A program made the translations under genes and the position numbers. A stretch of DNA of 64,000 nucleotides from JAPLFM01 sp964650885 (GTDB taxonomy: Bacteria > Bacteroidota > Ignavibacteria > Kapaibacteriales > UBA2268). Below the pieces are notes generated by a model that was not told where the DNA came from, ran no database searches, and saw only the letters and a list, made by a program, of their open reading frames with translations. Position 1 is the first letter of the stretch. Every line of letters begins with the position of its first letter. Shown one piece after another: positions 37,350-46,506 of this stretch. Location: NCBI GenBank assembly GCA_964650885.1, contig CAZYXG010000001.1:124001-188000 (forward strand), given 5' to 3'.

Positions 37350-37380
37350 GCGATTACTTATTGTAGTCGCCTTTATATTT
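37350..37380 (+). terminator. Possible terminator after kgd
   Basis: GCGATTAC (37350-37357) pairs with GTAGTCGC (37363-37370) with one G-T pair around a five-base loop, followed by CTTTATATTT. The T run is broken, so it is a moderate candidate. It overlaps the last codons of the convergent S9 peptidase gene. Confidence 0.4.
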
Positions 37381-40086
37381 AACGCCATTTATAAGCCAGC
37401 TACTAGCTGGCTTATTTAGTATATAGTGATCATAGAATTCTTTCATTCTAAGAGCGTAGTCAAGTTTGTTTGCATACTTTTTGGGGTGATGAGGTTCATT
37501 CTCATATTGCAAAAGAATACTATTTTTATTGAATCTTTTCATTGCCAAATGTAGTTCTACCCCTTGAGAAAAAGGTACAGCATCGTCGACATCACCGTGC
37601 ATGATCAACAAAGGTACATTCATATTATTTGCAAAGAAAATAGGGGAGTTACGTATAAATGCATCAAGCGAATCAACCAAATTTCCACCAATTCTGCTTT
37701 GCTGTTTTTCATATTGGAATTGTCTAGCTCTACCAGATTCTAATCTAATTCCAGAGTAAGCCGATGTCATATTCCCAACAGGTGCACCTGCTACAATTGC
37801 TTTGAAGTAATTAGTTTGAGTGGCAATATAAGCTCCTTGATATCCACTCCAACTATGACCCCAAAGTGCAATTTTATTTTCATCTGCATAGCCCTCTGCT
37901 ACAATTTGTTTGCTTGCTGCAATTAGAGTTTCTTCTGAGATTTTACCAGGATAGCCAGTATAGAACTTAATGTCTGGGAAAAACATTGCATAACCCTCGC
38001 TCAGATAGATTTGATAGCAAGGTCTATGATTAATAGCAGGCATATTGAATTGATAAGCACCATCGCTCATTCTTTCATAAAAGTAAATCAAAACTGGAAG
38101 TTTTTCAGATTTCACGTTTGTTGGCAGAAGTAAATAACCCTGCAATGAATCGCCTTTAGGAGTTACATAATTTATTATTTTTACATTTGCCCCAATAAAA
38201 TCATTCAATTCTGGGTGTAAATCAGTCAATTTATTAGAAATCTCGAAGTTTTGTTTTGTAACCCATAAATTAGGGAATTCATTGAAATTCTCTTTTTGGA
38301 AAACAATCTTATCTGAATTTTTAGCTTTTAATATATTTCTGTAAAAATATTTTCCAGTTTCAGAATTTAAAACTCTCTTTTCTCTTAAGCTATAGCTAAG
38401 TATTCCAGATTCTTTGCTTTGTTTGTTTTGGAAAGTGATTAGTAATGTATCGCTAATATTAAAGAAGTTCTGATTTGGGAATTTTCTTATTCTATATTTT
38501 ACCACACTTTTGGAGTCTGTTAATTGATTTGCTCTTTTATTAGCAATATCAAATTCCCAAATGTTGTAGTTATCATAGAGATAAACCAATGAATCATTAT
38601 TCAACCAGCCAGCTATTCCATTTGAAGATGCTTCTTCTGGAACATCGTTTAATTCTTCTGAAAAGTTAGTTTGTGTTATATCGTTTAAAACAATTTTTTC
38701 AGCTGAAACATTGTTATAAATTGTCCAAATACCTTTGATAAAATATGCACTATATTTGCCATTTGGAGATAAAGATGCACTTTCTTGTAAATTTTCAGTT
38801 AATAAAGTCCTTTTCCCATTTTTTAAATTCAAAAGGTATAAATCCTCATAATCGCCAGAGTACAAAATTTCTTTTAGATGTTTATTTTCATCATTAAGTA
38901 ATGCAAAATTAGTATTCTCATTTTTAAGAATTGAAGATGTAGTGTCTGGGAGATAGAATGAAACTTTATTTTCAAAATCAATAAAATTCATATAAAGCTT
39001 ATCTTTTTCTTTTTCCCAATTCTTCTTCTGCATTGGTATTATCACTTCATCGCTATTATGCCACAGATAAAGCTGAGTTTCTTTAGCTATTTCTTTTGTG
39101 TCGTAAAGATTATCTTTTGTGAACTTAGGTTTATCTTCGTTCTTGTCGAATTTTTCAGAACTTGTTTTCATTCCAAACCAAAGCATAGTTCCATTTTGAT
39201 TCCATTCCAATTTATTCTTATTTGGTATGTAGTAACCAGATAAAGCAGAATCTTTAAATAAAGTGAAACTTTGTTTTTCGTTCATTTTATAGAGTTTCAA
39301 AACAGATGGAAGTGGTTTGTTATTTGAATCCAATTTAGATGTCAAATAAGCAAGTTGTTCTGTATTAGCATTCCAACTTAAATTACTAAAAGCGAAATCT
39401 TTAGCTACTTCAACTTTAACTTCGGGAGCAAAATCTTGTGTTAACGATTTGAAATAAAGTCCATCACGTTTGCCTTTTTCATCAGCAATACTATAAAAAA
39501 GGTATTTACATGCACTATCTAAAACAAATTCAGAATTATTTTGAATCAAAATTTCAGAATTTGATTTTAAGTTTAATAAAAAAAGATTATCGCCGACTTG
39601 CTTCTTTTTCTTATCATCTTTTGAATCAGTTTTGTCAGCTATTTTCTTATATAACAACCAATTGCCATCATTACTTAAAGTATATGAAGCAATATTTTCG
39701 ATTATTTGAGAGTTGCCATTTGTTAAATCTATATATTGCAATGCTTTTTGTGGTTTTTCTTTATCAGTTTTAGCATTAAGAGTTTCTAAAGTTTTCCCAA
39801 TCACAGAGAAAACAGCATAATTTGAATTTTTTGAAAACTGAATTGGTAAAGCCCCACGCTCAAACTTAAATTGTTTGCTGCTATCATTAGTCTGTATAAA
39901 GTGAATTTCTCCATCGCCTCTATCAGGATTGCTAATAAATGCAGTCCATTTGCCATCATCGGAAAGAGTAACACCAGAAATTCCTTTGAATTTCATTGCG
40001 TCTTCAAAAGTAAATTTCTTTAAATCTTTAGCTTGAAGACTTAAACTAATTAATAATAATGTACTTAAAGTAAATAACTTAAACAT
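37354..40086 (-). CDS. Prolyl oligopeptidase-family (S9) peptidase, secreted
   Basis: This 910-aa protein has a signal peptide (MFKLFTLSTLLLISLSLQA), a long beta-propeller-like region (about 25-620) and a C-terminal alpha/beta-hydrolase domain. The nucleophile motif GHSWSG is near 746, the acid is in HGDVDDAVP near 835, and the base is in ENEPHHP near 865, so the Ser-Asp-His triad is complete. Homologues act as dipeptidyl or acylaminoacyl peptidases in the periplasm. Its ATG shares TAATG with the stop of the M50 gene, so it is translationally coupled to that membrane peptidase. Confidence 0.92.
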   Translation of the reverse strand: MFKLFTLSTLLLISLSLQAKDLKKFTFEDAMKFKGISGVTLSDDGKWTAFISNPDRGDGEIHFIQTNDSSKQFKFERGALPIQFSKNSNYAVFSVIGKTLETLNAKTDKEKPQKALQYIDLTNGNSQIIENIASYTLSNDGNWLLYKKIADKTDSKDDKKKKQVGDNLFLLNLKSNSEILIQNNSEFVLDSACKYLFYSIADEKGKRDGLYFKSLTQDFAPEVKVEVAKDFAFSNLSWNANTEQLAYLTSKLDSNNKPLPSVLKLYKMNEKQSFTLFKDSALSGYYIPNKNKLEWNQNGTMLWFGMKTSSEKFDKNEDKPKFTKDNLYDTKEIAKETQLYLWHNSDEVIIPMQKKNWEKEKDKLYMNFIDFENKVSFYLPDTTSSILKNENTNFALLNDENKHLKEILYSGDYEDLYLLNLKNGKRTLLTENLQESASLSPNGKYSAYFIKGIWTIYNNVSAEKIVLNDITQTNFSEELNDVPEEASSNGIAGWLNNDSLVYLYDNYNIWEFDIANKRANQLTDSKSVVKYRIRKFPNQNFFNISDTLLITFQNKQSKESGILSYSLREKRVLNSETGKYFYRNILKAKNSDKIVFQKENFNEFPNLWVTKQNFEISNKLTDLHPELNDFIGANVKIINYVTPKGDSLQGYLLLPTNVKSEKLPVLIYFYERMSDGAYQFNMPAINHRPCYQIYLSEGYAMFFPDIKFYTGYPGKISEETLIAASKQIVAEGYADENKIALWGHSWSGYQGAYIATQTNYFKAIVAGAPVGNMTSAYSGIRLESGRARQFQYEKQQSRIGGNLVDSLDAFIRNSPIFFANNMNVPLLIMHGDVDDAVPFSQGVELHLAMKRFNKNSILLQYENEPHHPKKYANKLDYALRMKEFYDHYILNKPASSWLINGVKYKGDYNK

Positions 40087-40763
40087 TAATGTAAATCCTT
40101 TTTTGTTTTATAAATTGAATTCAACGCACTGATAAATAAGAAACAAGAGAAAACAACCACAAATGTACCCCAAAACCAATAGGGTAGTAGTAGATATTTT
40201 GCGGCAACTCCAGTATCTGAAACGAATTGATTACCATTGATGACACCACCTTCGGAGAAAAAGTAGCCCAAACTTGGGTAAACACTTAAAAATAATTGTA
40301 AAGCAATGGCTCTAATAGTATTCTTTTGCATTAAGTTAGAACCTTTAATGATTATAAATGAAATCACTAAAATTGTTGATGATAAGAACAATAATCCAAA
40401 TAAAGTTCTTACCCAAAACATCAAACTTAAAAGTATGAAAAGAACCACAGTGCTTAAAATAAACTTAGAATATTTCTCATTTTTTGAAATTCTAAATAAA
40501 ATATAACCAAAGATTGTAGGACCCATTGGGCCAGCTAATGCTATTAGTCCATTACCAATACCTGACATAAAATAGCTGCTTGTGTGAGTTGCTAAGCCAG
40601 ATCCATCTGCAAACAATTCTAACTTTATAAAGTCTCCACCTAACAAGATGGCAGCAAACCCATGAGATATTTCGTGGAAATAAGTAGAGAGTATGGTAAA
40701 TGGATACAAAATATAATTACCATAAGGCAACTGCCAAACAATCACCGAAGCAATAAAGAACAA
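40086..40763 (-). CDS. M50-type membrane metallopeptidase
   Basis: This roughly 225-aa polytopic membrane protein carries a zinc-binding HEISH (His30-Glu31...His34) inside a helix, and an AGPMGPT segment, as in the M50/M50B peptidase group. About six hydrophobic segments are visible. The frame has no ATG: it opens with TTG at 40763, or possibly an unusual ATT at 40796 that would add a charged N-terminus (IKNLETLYIALFF) before the first helix. Whether it is a site-2-type regulated intramembrane protease or another role is not clear. Its stop overlaps the S9 start as TAATG. Confidence 0.72.
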   Translation of the reverse strand: MFFIASVIVWQLPYGNYILYPFTILSTYFHEISHGFAAILLGGDFIKLELFADGSGLATHTSSYFMSGIGNGLIALAGPMGPTIFGYILFRISKNEKYSKFILSTVVLFILLSLMFWVRTLFGLLFLSSTILVISFIIIKGSNLMQKNTIRAIALQLFLSVYPSLGYFFSEGGVINGNQFVSDTGVAAKYLLLPYWFWGTFVVVFSCFLFISALNSIYKTKKDLH

Positions 40764-40811
40764 TGCAATATATAATGTTTCTAAGTTTTTGATAATTGGA
40801 ACTGTTTAATG

Positions 40812-40861
40812 AAAAAAAGGGAATAATCTACATTTATCTTAGTTTACATAATGTAGATTAT
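40812..40861 (-). terminator. Strong rho-independent terminator after pyrC and the 59-aa ORF
   Basis: ATAATCTACATT (40823-40834) and AATGTAGATTAT (40850-40861) are a perfect 12-base inverted repeat with a 15-base loop. On the minus strand the stem is followed by TCCCTTTTTTTC. It lies 18 bases after the 59-aa ORF stop and separates the pyrC unit from the M50-S9 unit. Confidence 0.8.
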
Positions 40862-40879
40862 ATTACAAAATGAAGATAC

Positions 40880-41059
40880 CTAAAATGAATCTTTTGGTGT
40901 CTCATCTTCAGCAACCATCAACTTAATTGCATTTATAATGTCTTTATCGCCATTTGTGATTTTAGATTCGATTTTCATAAGCATTTCTTTTTTCATCATT
41001 GCCTGCATCATATTATCTAAATCATCATCTTGGTTGTTTTTTGAAACTTCATTTGGCAT
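40880..41059 (-). CDS. Small Met-rich hypothetical protein (59 aa)
   Basis: On the minus strand an ATG at 41059 opens a 59-codon frame (MPNEVSKNNQDDDL ... ETPKDSF) ending at TAG, 40880-40882. It begins 7 bases after the pyrC stop and is followed by a strong terminator, which supports a real co-transcribed gene. The protein is charged, with an acidic start and a helix rich in Met and Lys (DNMMQAMMKKEMLMKI). It has no signal peptide, cysteine or membrane segment. I do not recognise it. It could be a small regulator or a helical partner protein; a chance frame is less likely given its position. Confidence 0.6.
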   Translation of the reverse strand: MPNEVSKNNQDDDLDNMMQAMMKKEMLMKIESKITNGDKDIINAIKLMVAEDETPKDSF

Positions 41060-41066
41060 AAATTAC

Positions 41067-42347
41067 CTACAAAATTGATTTATAAATTTCATTACCAAGA
41101 ATTGTATATTCTGGTTTTCCAATAAGCTCAGTACCAATATATGGAGAGTTTTGAGATTTAGACTTCATATTGTCTAAATTAACTGTCCATTTACTATTTG
41201 GGTTGAATAACGTAAAATTGGCTTTCTGCCCTTTTTCTAATCTAATCTCATCTAACTTAAGAAGATTTCTTGGACATACGGACATTTTATCAATAATTTT
41301 ATTTAAACTTAAATACCCAGAATGGTATAGATGAGTCAAGGTTACACCAAGACTTGTTTCTAAACCTGTGATTCCATTAGGTGTTAGTTCAAATAGTTGT
41401 GCTTTTTCATCTTTCGAATGAGGAGCGTGGTCAGTAGCAATTAAGTCAATTGTATCGTCTTTAAGTCCTTGAATTATAGCATCTATATCTGACTGACTTC
41501 TTAAAGGAGGATTCATCTTTAAATTAGAATCTAAACCATTAGCAAATGAATTAGTCAAAGAAAAGTGATGAGGTGCCACTTCGCAAGAAACTCTTGAACC
41601 TTTTGCTTTAGCATTTCTTATAATTTCAACAGAACCAGCAGAACTTAAATGCTGAACGTGATAACGTCTATTTCCTGCATGAAACGACAATGCAATATCT
41701 CTACTGATAATAAGTTCTTCAGCAACTTTTGGATAGCCCTTAAGCCCATATTTTTCAGAACTTTCGCATTCATCTATTGCAAATCCTTTGGTAAGTGATT
41801 TTTCTTCACAATGTTGGGAAAGCATATAATCACCAGTGGCTGCATATTGCAATGCATTGAGCATCATTCCAGGGCTTTCAACTGGATCACCATCGTCAGT
41901 GAAAAACAAAACACCAGCATCAGCGAGTGAAATCATATCAGTGAGTTCTAAACCCTTACGTTCTTTTGTAATAGCAGCTGAATAGTAAATATCACATTGT
42001 TTATTCTTAGATGCTTCTCTTAAATAATTATAAACTAATAAGTTATCAATTGCAGGACTTGTATTTGGCATACAAACTACAGCTGTAAATCCACCGTTTG
42101 CCGCTGCATTTGCTCCAGAATCAATATCTTCTTTATGAGTTTGCCCAGGTGTTCTAAAATGCACGTGAATGTCTATTAACCCTGGAGATAAAATTAGTTC
42201 TTTTCCCTCAATAACTTTTTCCACAGTGTAGTCTAAATCCCCTTTTGAGATTTCTTGAATTATTCCATTTTCTATGAATATTGATAAGGTTTCATCAATA
42301 TTTTGGTTCGGAAAAATTGCTCTTATATTTTTTATTATTGTTTTCAA
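41067..42347 (-). CDS. pyrC: Dihydroorotase
   Basis: This 426-aa protein is a class I-type dihydroorotase of the amidohydrolase superfamily, which cyclises carbamoyl-aspartate to dihydroorotate in pyrimidine synthesis. Metal and substrate motifs are the DIHVHFRTPG strand (metal His pair), CMPNTSPA, and LIATDHAPHS near 305. A lysine equivalent to the carboxylated bridging residue is not obvious at its usual position. The frame opens with TTG at 42347; no ATG precedes it before an in-frame stop, so TTG is the likely start. It is followed 7 bases later by the 59-aa ORF and then a terminator. Confidence 0.92.
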   Translation of the reverse strand: MKTIIKNIRAIFPNQNIDETLSIFIENGIIQEISKGDLDYTVEKVIEGKELILSPGLIDIHVHFRTPGQTHKEDIDSGANAAANGGFTAVVCMPNTSPAIDNLLVYNYLREASKNKQCDIYYSAAITKERKGLELTDMISLADAGVLFFTDDGDPVESPGMMLNALQYAATGDYMLSQHCEEKSLTKGFAIDECESSEKYGLKGYPKVAEELIISRDIALSFHAGNRRYHVQHLSSAGSVEIIRNAKAKGSRVSCEVAPHHFSLTNSFANGLDSNLKMNPPLRSQSDIDAIIQGLKDDTIDLIATDHAPHSKDEKAQLFELTPNGITGLETSLGVTLTHLYHSGYLSLNKIIDKMSVCPRNLLKLDEIRLEKGQKANFTLFNPNSKWTVNLDNMKSKSQNSPYIGTELIGKPEYTILGNEIYKSIL

Positions 42348-42382
42348 TGTAAATTGTTAATTAATTTTACTAAAACTTTGTT

Positions 42383-42390
42383 CAAACATA
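42383..42390 (-). promoter_or_regulatory. Possible -7 promoter box of pyrC
   Basis: On the minus strand TATGTTTG matches the Bacteroidota -7 box TAnnTTTG, giving a leader of about 29 bases to the TTG start at 42347. No TTTG is found at the -33 position. Confidence 0.35.
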
Positions 42391-42436
42391 AATAAATTTA
42401 GAGATTAAAATTGTTAAATTTTCAAAATAATGCAAA

Positions 42437-45247
42437 ATGAAACTATATTCTTTGATTTTTTCGATATTTCTGCTAACTAATTTGGCATTTTCACAAACTA
42501 ATCTTAAAGAAGGATTGGACGATGCAGTTAAAGAATCTGATAAATTCTTACAAAAAAGAGATTATAAAAATGCTTTAGAGTCGGCAAATAGAGCTTTAAA
42601 AATTGGTTTAAGTGATTATGGAGATACTTCTGCTCAGGTTGCTACGGTTTATAGCAAAATTGGTCGTATATATTTCACTAAAGGCGAATTGGATGAAGCT
42701 GAAAAGTTTTTTTTAAAAGAGAAAATTGTATTAGCCGACAATAAGTTTAGCCCATCTTACGCCAGATTAATTAATAATTTAAGTGTTGTTTATCAATCTA
42801 TGGGAAAAGGTGAAAAAGTTGAGAAAATGCTATTAGAATCAATTGATATCAAAAAGCAACTCGGCTTTACAAGCGATACTTCGTATGCTAAAACTTTGAA
42901 TAACTTAGGTCAATACTATTACTCTATTGGTAGATATCCAGAAGCTGAGAAATATTTAGTTGAATCTCTCGAAATTAAAAAGAAAGCAAATCCCGAAGAA
43001 AATATTTCTAACGTCAATACATTGATTAATTTGGGTTTAATGTATAAAGCGATTGGAAATAGAGAATTAACCATAAAATACTTAGATGAAGCATACAAGA
43101 TTGCTACAAGAATCTTATCGCAAGATGATCCAACATTTGCTTTGGTGGTATTCAATTTGGCTATTGCATACACTGAATATGGTATGCAAGATAAAGCAGA
43201 GCCACTAATCATAAAATCTAATGAAATCCAAAAAAGCTTATCAAATGAAGATAATATTGGTTCAATAAACACTTTATATAACATTGCTCAATTACAGATT
43301 AGTACTAAAAAATACGAAGAAGCAGTAAATATATTAGTTCCACTTGAACCAAAGGTACTTGCTAAATTGGGTAATGGGCACCCACTTTATTCCAAAATTC
43401 TAAAAGCACTCGGTATAGTTTACTGGATACAAGGAAATGTTCGCCAAGCATACAAATATTTAGAAGAAACAGTACAATTGGCAAAAACACTTTATAAACC
43501 AACTAGTATTAACTACGCGAATGCTCTTCATAGCTTTGCTGGAATTCTTAAAGAAATGAAAGAATTTCCAGAAGCTGAAAGCTACTATAAAAACGCATTT
43601 CAAATTTATCTTTATCAGATTGACAAGTTTTTCCCTTATTATTCTGAGTCTGAAAAAGCTAAATTCTATTCCATTCTTAAAGAACGATTTGATATGTTTT
43701 ATTGCTATACTGCAGATAGAAGAGACGAAAATCCAGAACTTTTAACTAAAATGTATGATTTGCATACATCTACAAAAGGATTATTACTTAATTTTTCTAA
43801 GAAGCTAAAGAAGAATGTTCAGAAATCTGGAGACAAACAATTAATTAAAAAATATGAAGAATGGATTGAAAGAAAGGAATATTTAAGTAAGCTTTATTCA
43901 ATGTCAAAAATTGAATTGAAAAAAACTGGTAAAAATGTTGAAGAACTTGAAAATGAAGCAAACAACATAGAGAAAGAACTATCAAAAGCTGCCTCTCAAA
44001 ATATAAATATTCTAGACTCAATGAAAGTTAGTTGGAAAGATGTACAAAAAAAATTAAGTCCAGATGAAGCAGCAGTCGAGATTATCCGATTTAAATTTTT
44101 TAACAAAGGTTGGAGCGATTCTGTTTACTATGCTGCTTTGATTCTAACAAGTGAAACAAAAGACAAACCACTTTATGTATTGATGCAATATGGAAATGAT
44201 ATGGAGAGCTATTTTTATAGAAACTATAAAAATATGATTAAACAAAAATTCCCTGATAAAAATTCCTACAGTGCTTATTGGGAAGAAATTGAAAAACTAA
44301 TACCTACTAAAAAACGAATATTTCTTTCATTAGATGGTATTTACAACAATATCAATTTGAATACCTTGAAAAGAGAAGATGGCACTTATGTCATTGAAGA
44401 TAAGGATATTGTTATTATACCAAACACTAACGAAATCGTTAAAGAAGAAATAAGAACTAAATTGGACAATATAACCTACAAAAATACAGCAAGTTTAATT
44501 GGCTTTCCTAAATACAAACTAGATAACGTTAGTAAAGCTCCAGAAATGAAAGAGCTTAACAAAGAAGAAGTGAGCCATAATGAAATAATGATAAATGATT
44601 TGCCAGGCACAAAAGTAGAGCTTTTAAAAATTAGTGAGGATTTATCAAAAAATAAATGGCAATTTAAAATGCTTATTGCAGAAGAAGCTTCTGAAGCTAA
44701 ATTTAAGAATTTAGAAAATAGTCAACTTATTCATATTGCAACACACGGTTTCTTTATGTCTAATTTAACTAATGCAGAAGAAGGTAGAGAGTTTGGTGTG
44801 GATATAGACCGTGCAGTTCAAAATCCCTTGCTTCGCTCTGGTTTGCTTTTTTCTGGTGCGTCTAACTATTTAAACTTTGATTTTACAAGCCAAGAGAAAG
44901 ACGAGAATGGAATTTTAACATCTTATGAAGCAATGAATTTGAACTTCGATAACACAAAACTAATTGTAATGAGTGCTTGCGAAACTGGCTTGGGTCAAGT
45001 AATGAATGGTGAAGGTGTTTATGGTTTGCAACGGTCTTTTCAAGTGGCTGGTGCTAAAAATCTAATTATGTCTCTTTGGACTGTTAATGACCAAACAACA
45101 CAAGAACTTATGAATGGATTTTATAGCAAATGGCTTAGTGGTACTCCAATTAGAACTGCTTTCAGAGAAACTCAGTTAGAGATTAAATCTAATTATAAAG
45201 ATCCATATTACTGGGGAGCATTTGTCTTAGTAGGTGAAATCAAATAA
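42437..45247 (+). CDS. Secreted TPR-CHAT protein (caspase-like)
   Basis: This 936-aa protein has a signal peptide (MKLYSLIFSIFLLTNLAFS) and then about ten tetratricopeptide repeats (roughly 30-400) with the pattern YAKTLNNLGQYYYSIGRYPEAE. A helical linker leads to a C-terminal CHAT domain. The catalytic dyad is in place: His in IATHGFFM (near 771) and Cys in SACETG (near 846). CHAT enzymes are clan CD peptidases related to caspases and separases. The signal peptide argues that this one acts outside the cytoplasm, in contrast to CHAT proteins of defence systems such as Craspase-type TPR-CHAT. No partner gene (gasdermin, type III CRISPR) is nearby. A terminator follows at 45270-45304. Confidence 0.88.
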   Translation: MKLYSLIFSIFLLTNLAFSQTNLKEGLDDAVKESDKFLQKRDYKNALESANRALKIGLSDYGDTSAQVATVYSKIGRIYFTKGELDEAEKFFLKEKIVLADNKFSPSYARLINNLSVVYQSMGKGEKVEKMLLESIDIKKQLGFTSDTSYAKTLNNLGQYYYSIGRYPEAEKYLVESLEIKKKANPEENISNVNTLINLGLMYKAIGNRELTIKYLDEAYKIATRILSQDDPTFALVVFNLAIAYTEYGMQDKAEPLIIKSNEIQKSLSNEDNIGSINTLYNIAQLQISTKKYEEAVNILVPLEPKVLAKLGNGHPLYSKILKALGIVYWIQGNVRQAYKYLEETVQLAKTLYKPTSINYANALHSFAGILKEMKEFPEAESYYKNAFQIYLYQIDKFFPYYSESEKAKFYSILKERFDMFYCYTADRRDENPELLTKMYDLHTSTKGLLLNFSKKLKKNVQKSGDKQLIKKYEEWIERKEYLSKLYSMSKIELKKTGKNVEELENEANNIEKELSKAASQNINILDSMKVSWKDVQKKLSPDEAAVEIIRFKFFNKGWSDSVYYAALILTSETKDKPLYVLMQYGNDMESYFYRNYKNMIKQKFPDKNSYSAYWEEIEKLIPTKKRIFLSLDGIYNNINLNTLKREDGTYVIEDKDIVIIPNTNEIVKEEIRTKLDNITYKNTASLIGFPKYKLDNVSKAPEMKELNKEEVSHNEIMINDLPGTKVELLKISEDLSKNKWQFKMLIAEEASEAKFKNLENSQLIHIATHGFFMSNLTNAEEGREFGVDIDRAVQNPLLRSGLLFSGASNYLNFDFTSQEKDENGILTSYEAMNLNFDNTKLIVMSACETGLGQVMNGEGVYGLQRSFQVAGAKNLIMSLWTVNDQTTQELMNGFYSKWLSGTPIRTAFRETQLEIKSNYKDPYYWGAFVLVGEIK

Positions 45248-45269
45248 AAAAAATATACTTTAGTAATAC

Positions 45270-45304
45270 AATCCCGATAAGTTCAATCTTTTCGGGATTT
45301 TTTG
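45270..45304 (+). terminator. Rho-independent terminator after the CHAT gene
   Basis: AATCCCGA and TCGGGATT form an eight-base stem followed by TTTTTTG on the plus strand, 23 bases after the CHAT stop codon. It lies just before the end of the convergent acyltransferase gene. Confidence 0.8.
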
Positions 45305-45311
45305 AATATTT

Positions 45312-46442
45312 TTAAGATTTTAAGAAACGTTTGCTTAAGTATTTTTGAGCAGGCTTTTCAATTGTATGATAAATGATTGCTGCAAGCACATTGAAGAAGA
45401 TGAAAACTACTAAAGCAGAAAAATATTCATTATGCAAAAATCCCCTGCAAAAACCCATAACATTTCTTGCTATTCCATCTTGATGAAACACATTTGCAAA
45501 ATGAATAAGGTATAAAGAAAATGAAATTTCTCCTAAATAAACCAAAATTCTACTTGAAAATATTTTGTTGAAAACTGAATTGCCTACTAAAGAAATAATA
45601 ATAAGCATTGGCCCCCAACGAAGCAGTGAATTAAAGAAAATAGACTGTAAACTGGTTTTAGGCATTCGAAAGCTTTCTTCTAAGTGAATAAAAGCTGCAA
45701 ACATTAATGCCATTCCTATGAAAAATAATGCATTAGAAATAATAGCATTATTGAAAAGTTTACTTTGAGGGATTTTTAAAAAAAGAAAACCAGCCCAAAT
45801 TCCCGCACCAAATTCCAAAAACTTTCCAAATAAAGTACCTGTATAATAGCCATTATCCCAATCTAGATTGAAGAAATAGTAGTTAATTTCAAGTATGAAA
45901 CGAACCATCTCATAGCCAGACTGCCCTATTAGCCATAAAATCAAAAATATTATAAATAGTTTGCTATAAGTATTAACTTTTAAAAAATTATATATATTCC
46001 CAATCCAATAAAGAAGAATTGGAATGACCGCATAGAACATTGCTTCAACACCTAGCGTCCACATAGGCCCATTCATTGTGCCTCGATGATAAATTGTGAA
46101 GCCATGAAGAAATGTTAAATGAGCGAAATAATTCCAATTGTCGTAATCGCCATAACTTGTTATATAAGTAAAAATAATCACAAAAAGATAAACTGGGTAA
46201 ATTCTAAATATCCTTTTTAAATAAAATGTCTTTAAGTTTTTAACTCCTTTGGTAAATTTATCTAAATATAGTATTGTAAATAAGAAACCTGAAAGAACAA
46301 AGAAGACACTTACACCTGTCCAGCCATATTTGAGCCACCAGAAGCCACCAAGTACTTTTTTATCAAGTATGTGACCAAATACAACCATTGCTGCGGCAAT
46401 AGCTCTAAGTCCCGTCAAAGAGTTGATTAATTGATTATTCAT
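45312..46442 (-). CDS. Acyltransferase 3 family membrane protein
   Basis: This 376-aa protein begins with the family opening LTGLRAIAAAMVVFGHI (catalytic His) and has about ten membrane helices, ending with the conserved ISFSLYLIHFAN and PAQKYLSKR segments. Members O-acylate sugars in lipopolysaccharide, peptidoglycan or exopolysaccharide in the inner membrane. The substrate cannot be told from sequence. It follows sufA, but a terminator (46451-46485) ends only about 9 bases before its ATG. Expression must therefore come from read-through or a promoter hidden around that hairpin. Confidence 0.88.
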   Translation of the reverse strand: MNNQLINSLTGLRAIAAAMVVFGHILDKKVLGGFWWLKYGWTGVSVFFVLSGFLFTILYLDKFTKGVKNLKTFYLKRIFRIYPVYLFVIIFTYITSYGDYDNWNYFAHLTFLHGFTIYHRGTMNGPMWTLGVEAMFYAVIPILLYWIGNIYNFLKVNTYSKLFIIFLILWLIGQSGYEMVRFILEINYYFFNLDWDNGYYTGTLFGKFLEFGAGIWAGFLFLKIPQSKLFNNAIISNALFFIGMALMFAAFIHLEESFRMPKTSLQSIFFNSLLRWGPMLIIISLVGNSVFNKIFSSRILVYLGEISFSLYLIHFANVFHQDGIARNVMGFCRGFLHNEYFSALVVFIFFNVLAAIIYHTIEKPAQKYLSKRFLKS

Positions 46443-46450
46443 TATTTTCT

Positions 46451-46485
46451 AAATAAAAAAAGGTCGGATACAATACCCGACCTTT
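46451..46485 (-). terminator. Rho-independent terminator of the suf operon
   Basis: On the minus strand AAAGGTCGG and CCGACCTTT form a perfect nine-base stem with a nine-base loop, followed by a T run (TTTTTTTATTT, counting the three stem T). It lies 21 bases after the sufA stop and about 9 bases before the ATG of the acyltransferase gene. Confidence 0.82.
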
Positions 46486-46506
46486 ATACAAAATATGTTG
46501 AATGGA

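Noticed and set aside
42437..45247. Interpreting the TPR-CHAT gene as part of a CRISPR or gasdermin defence island
   Set aside because: No cas, gasdermin or nucleotide-sensing gene lies nearby, and the protein has a signal peptide.
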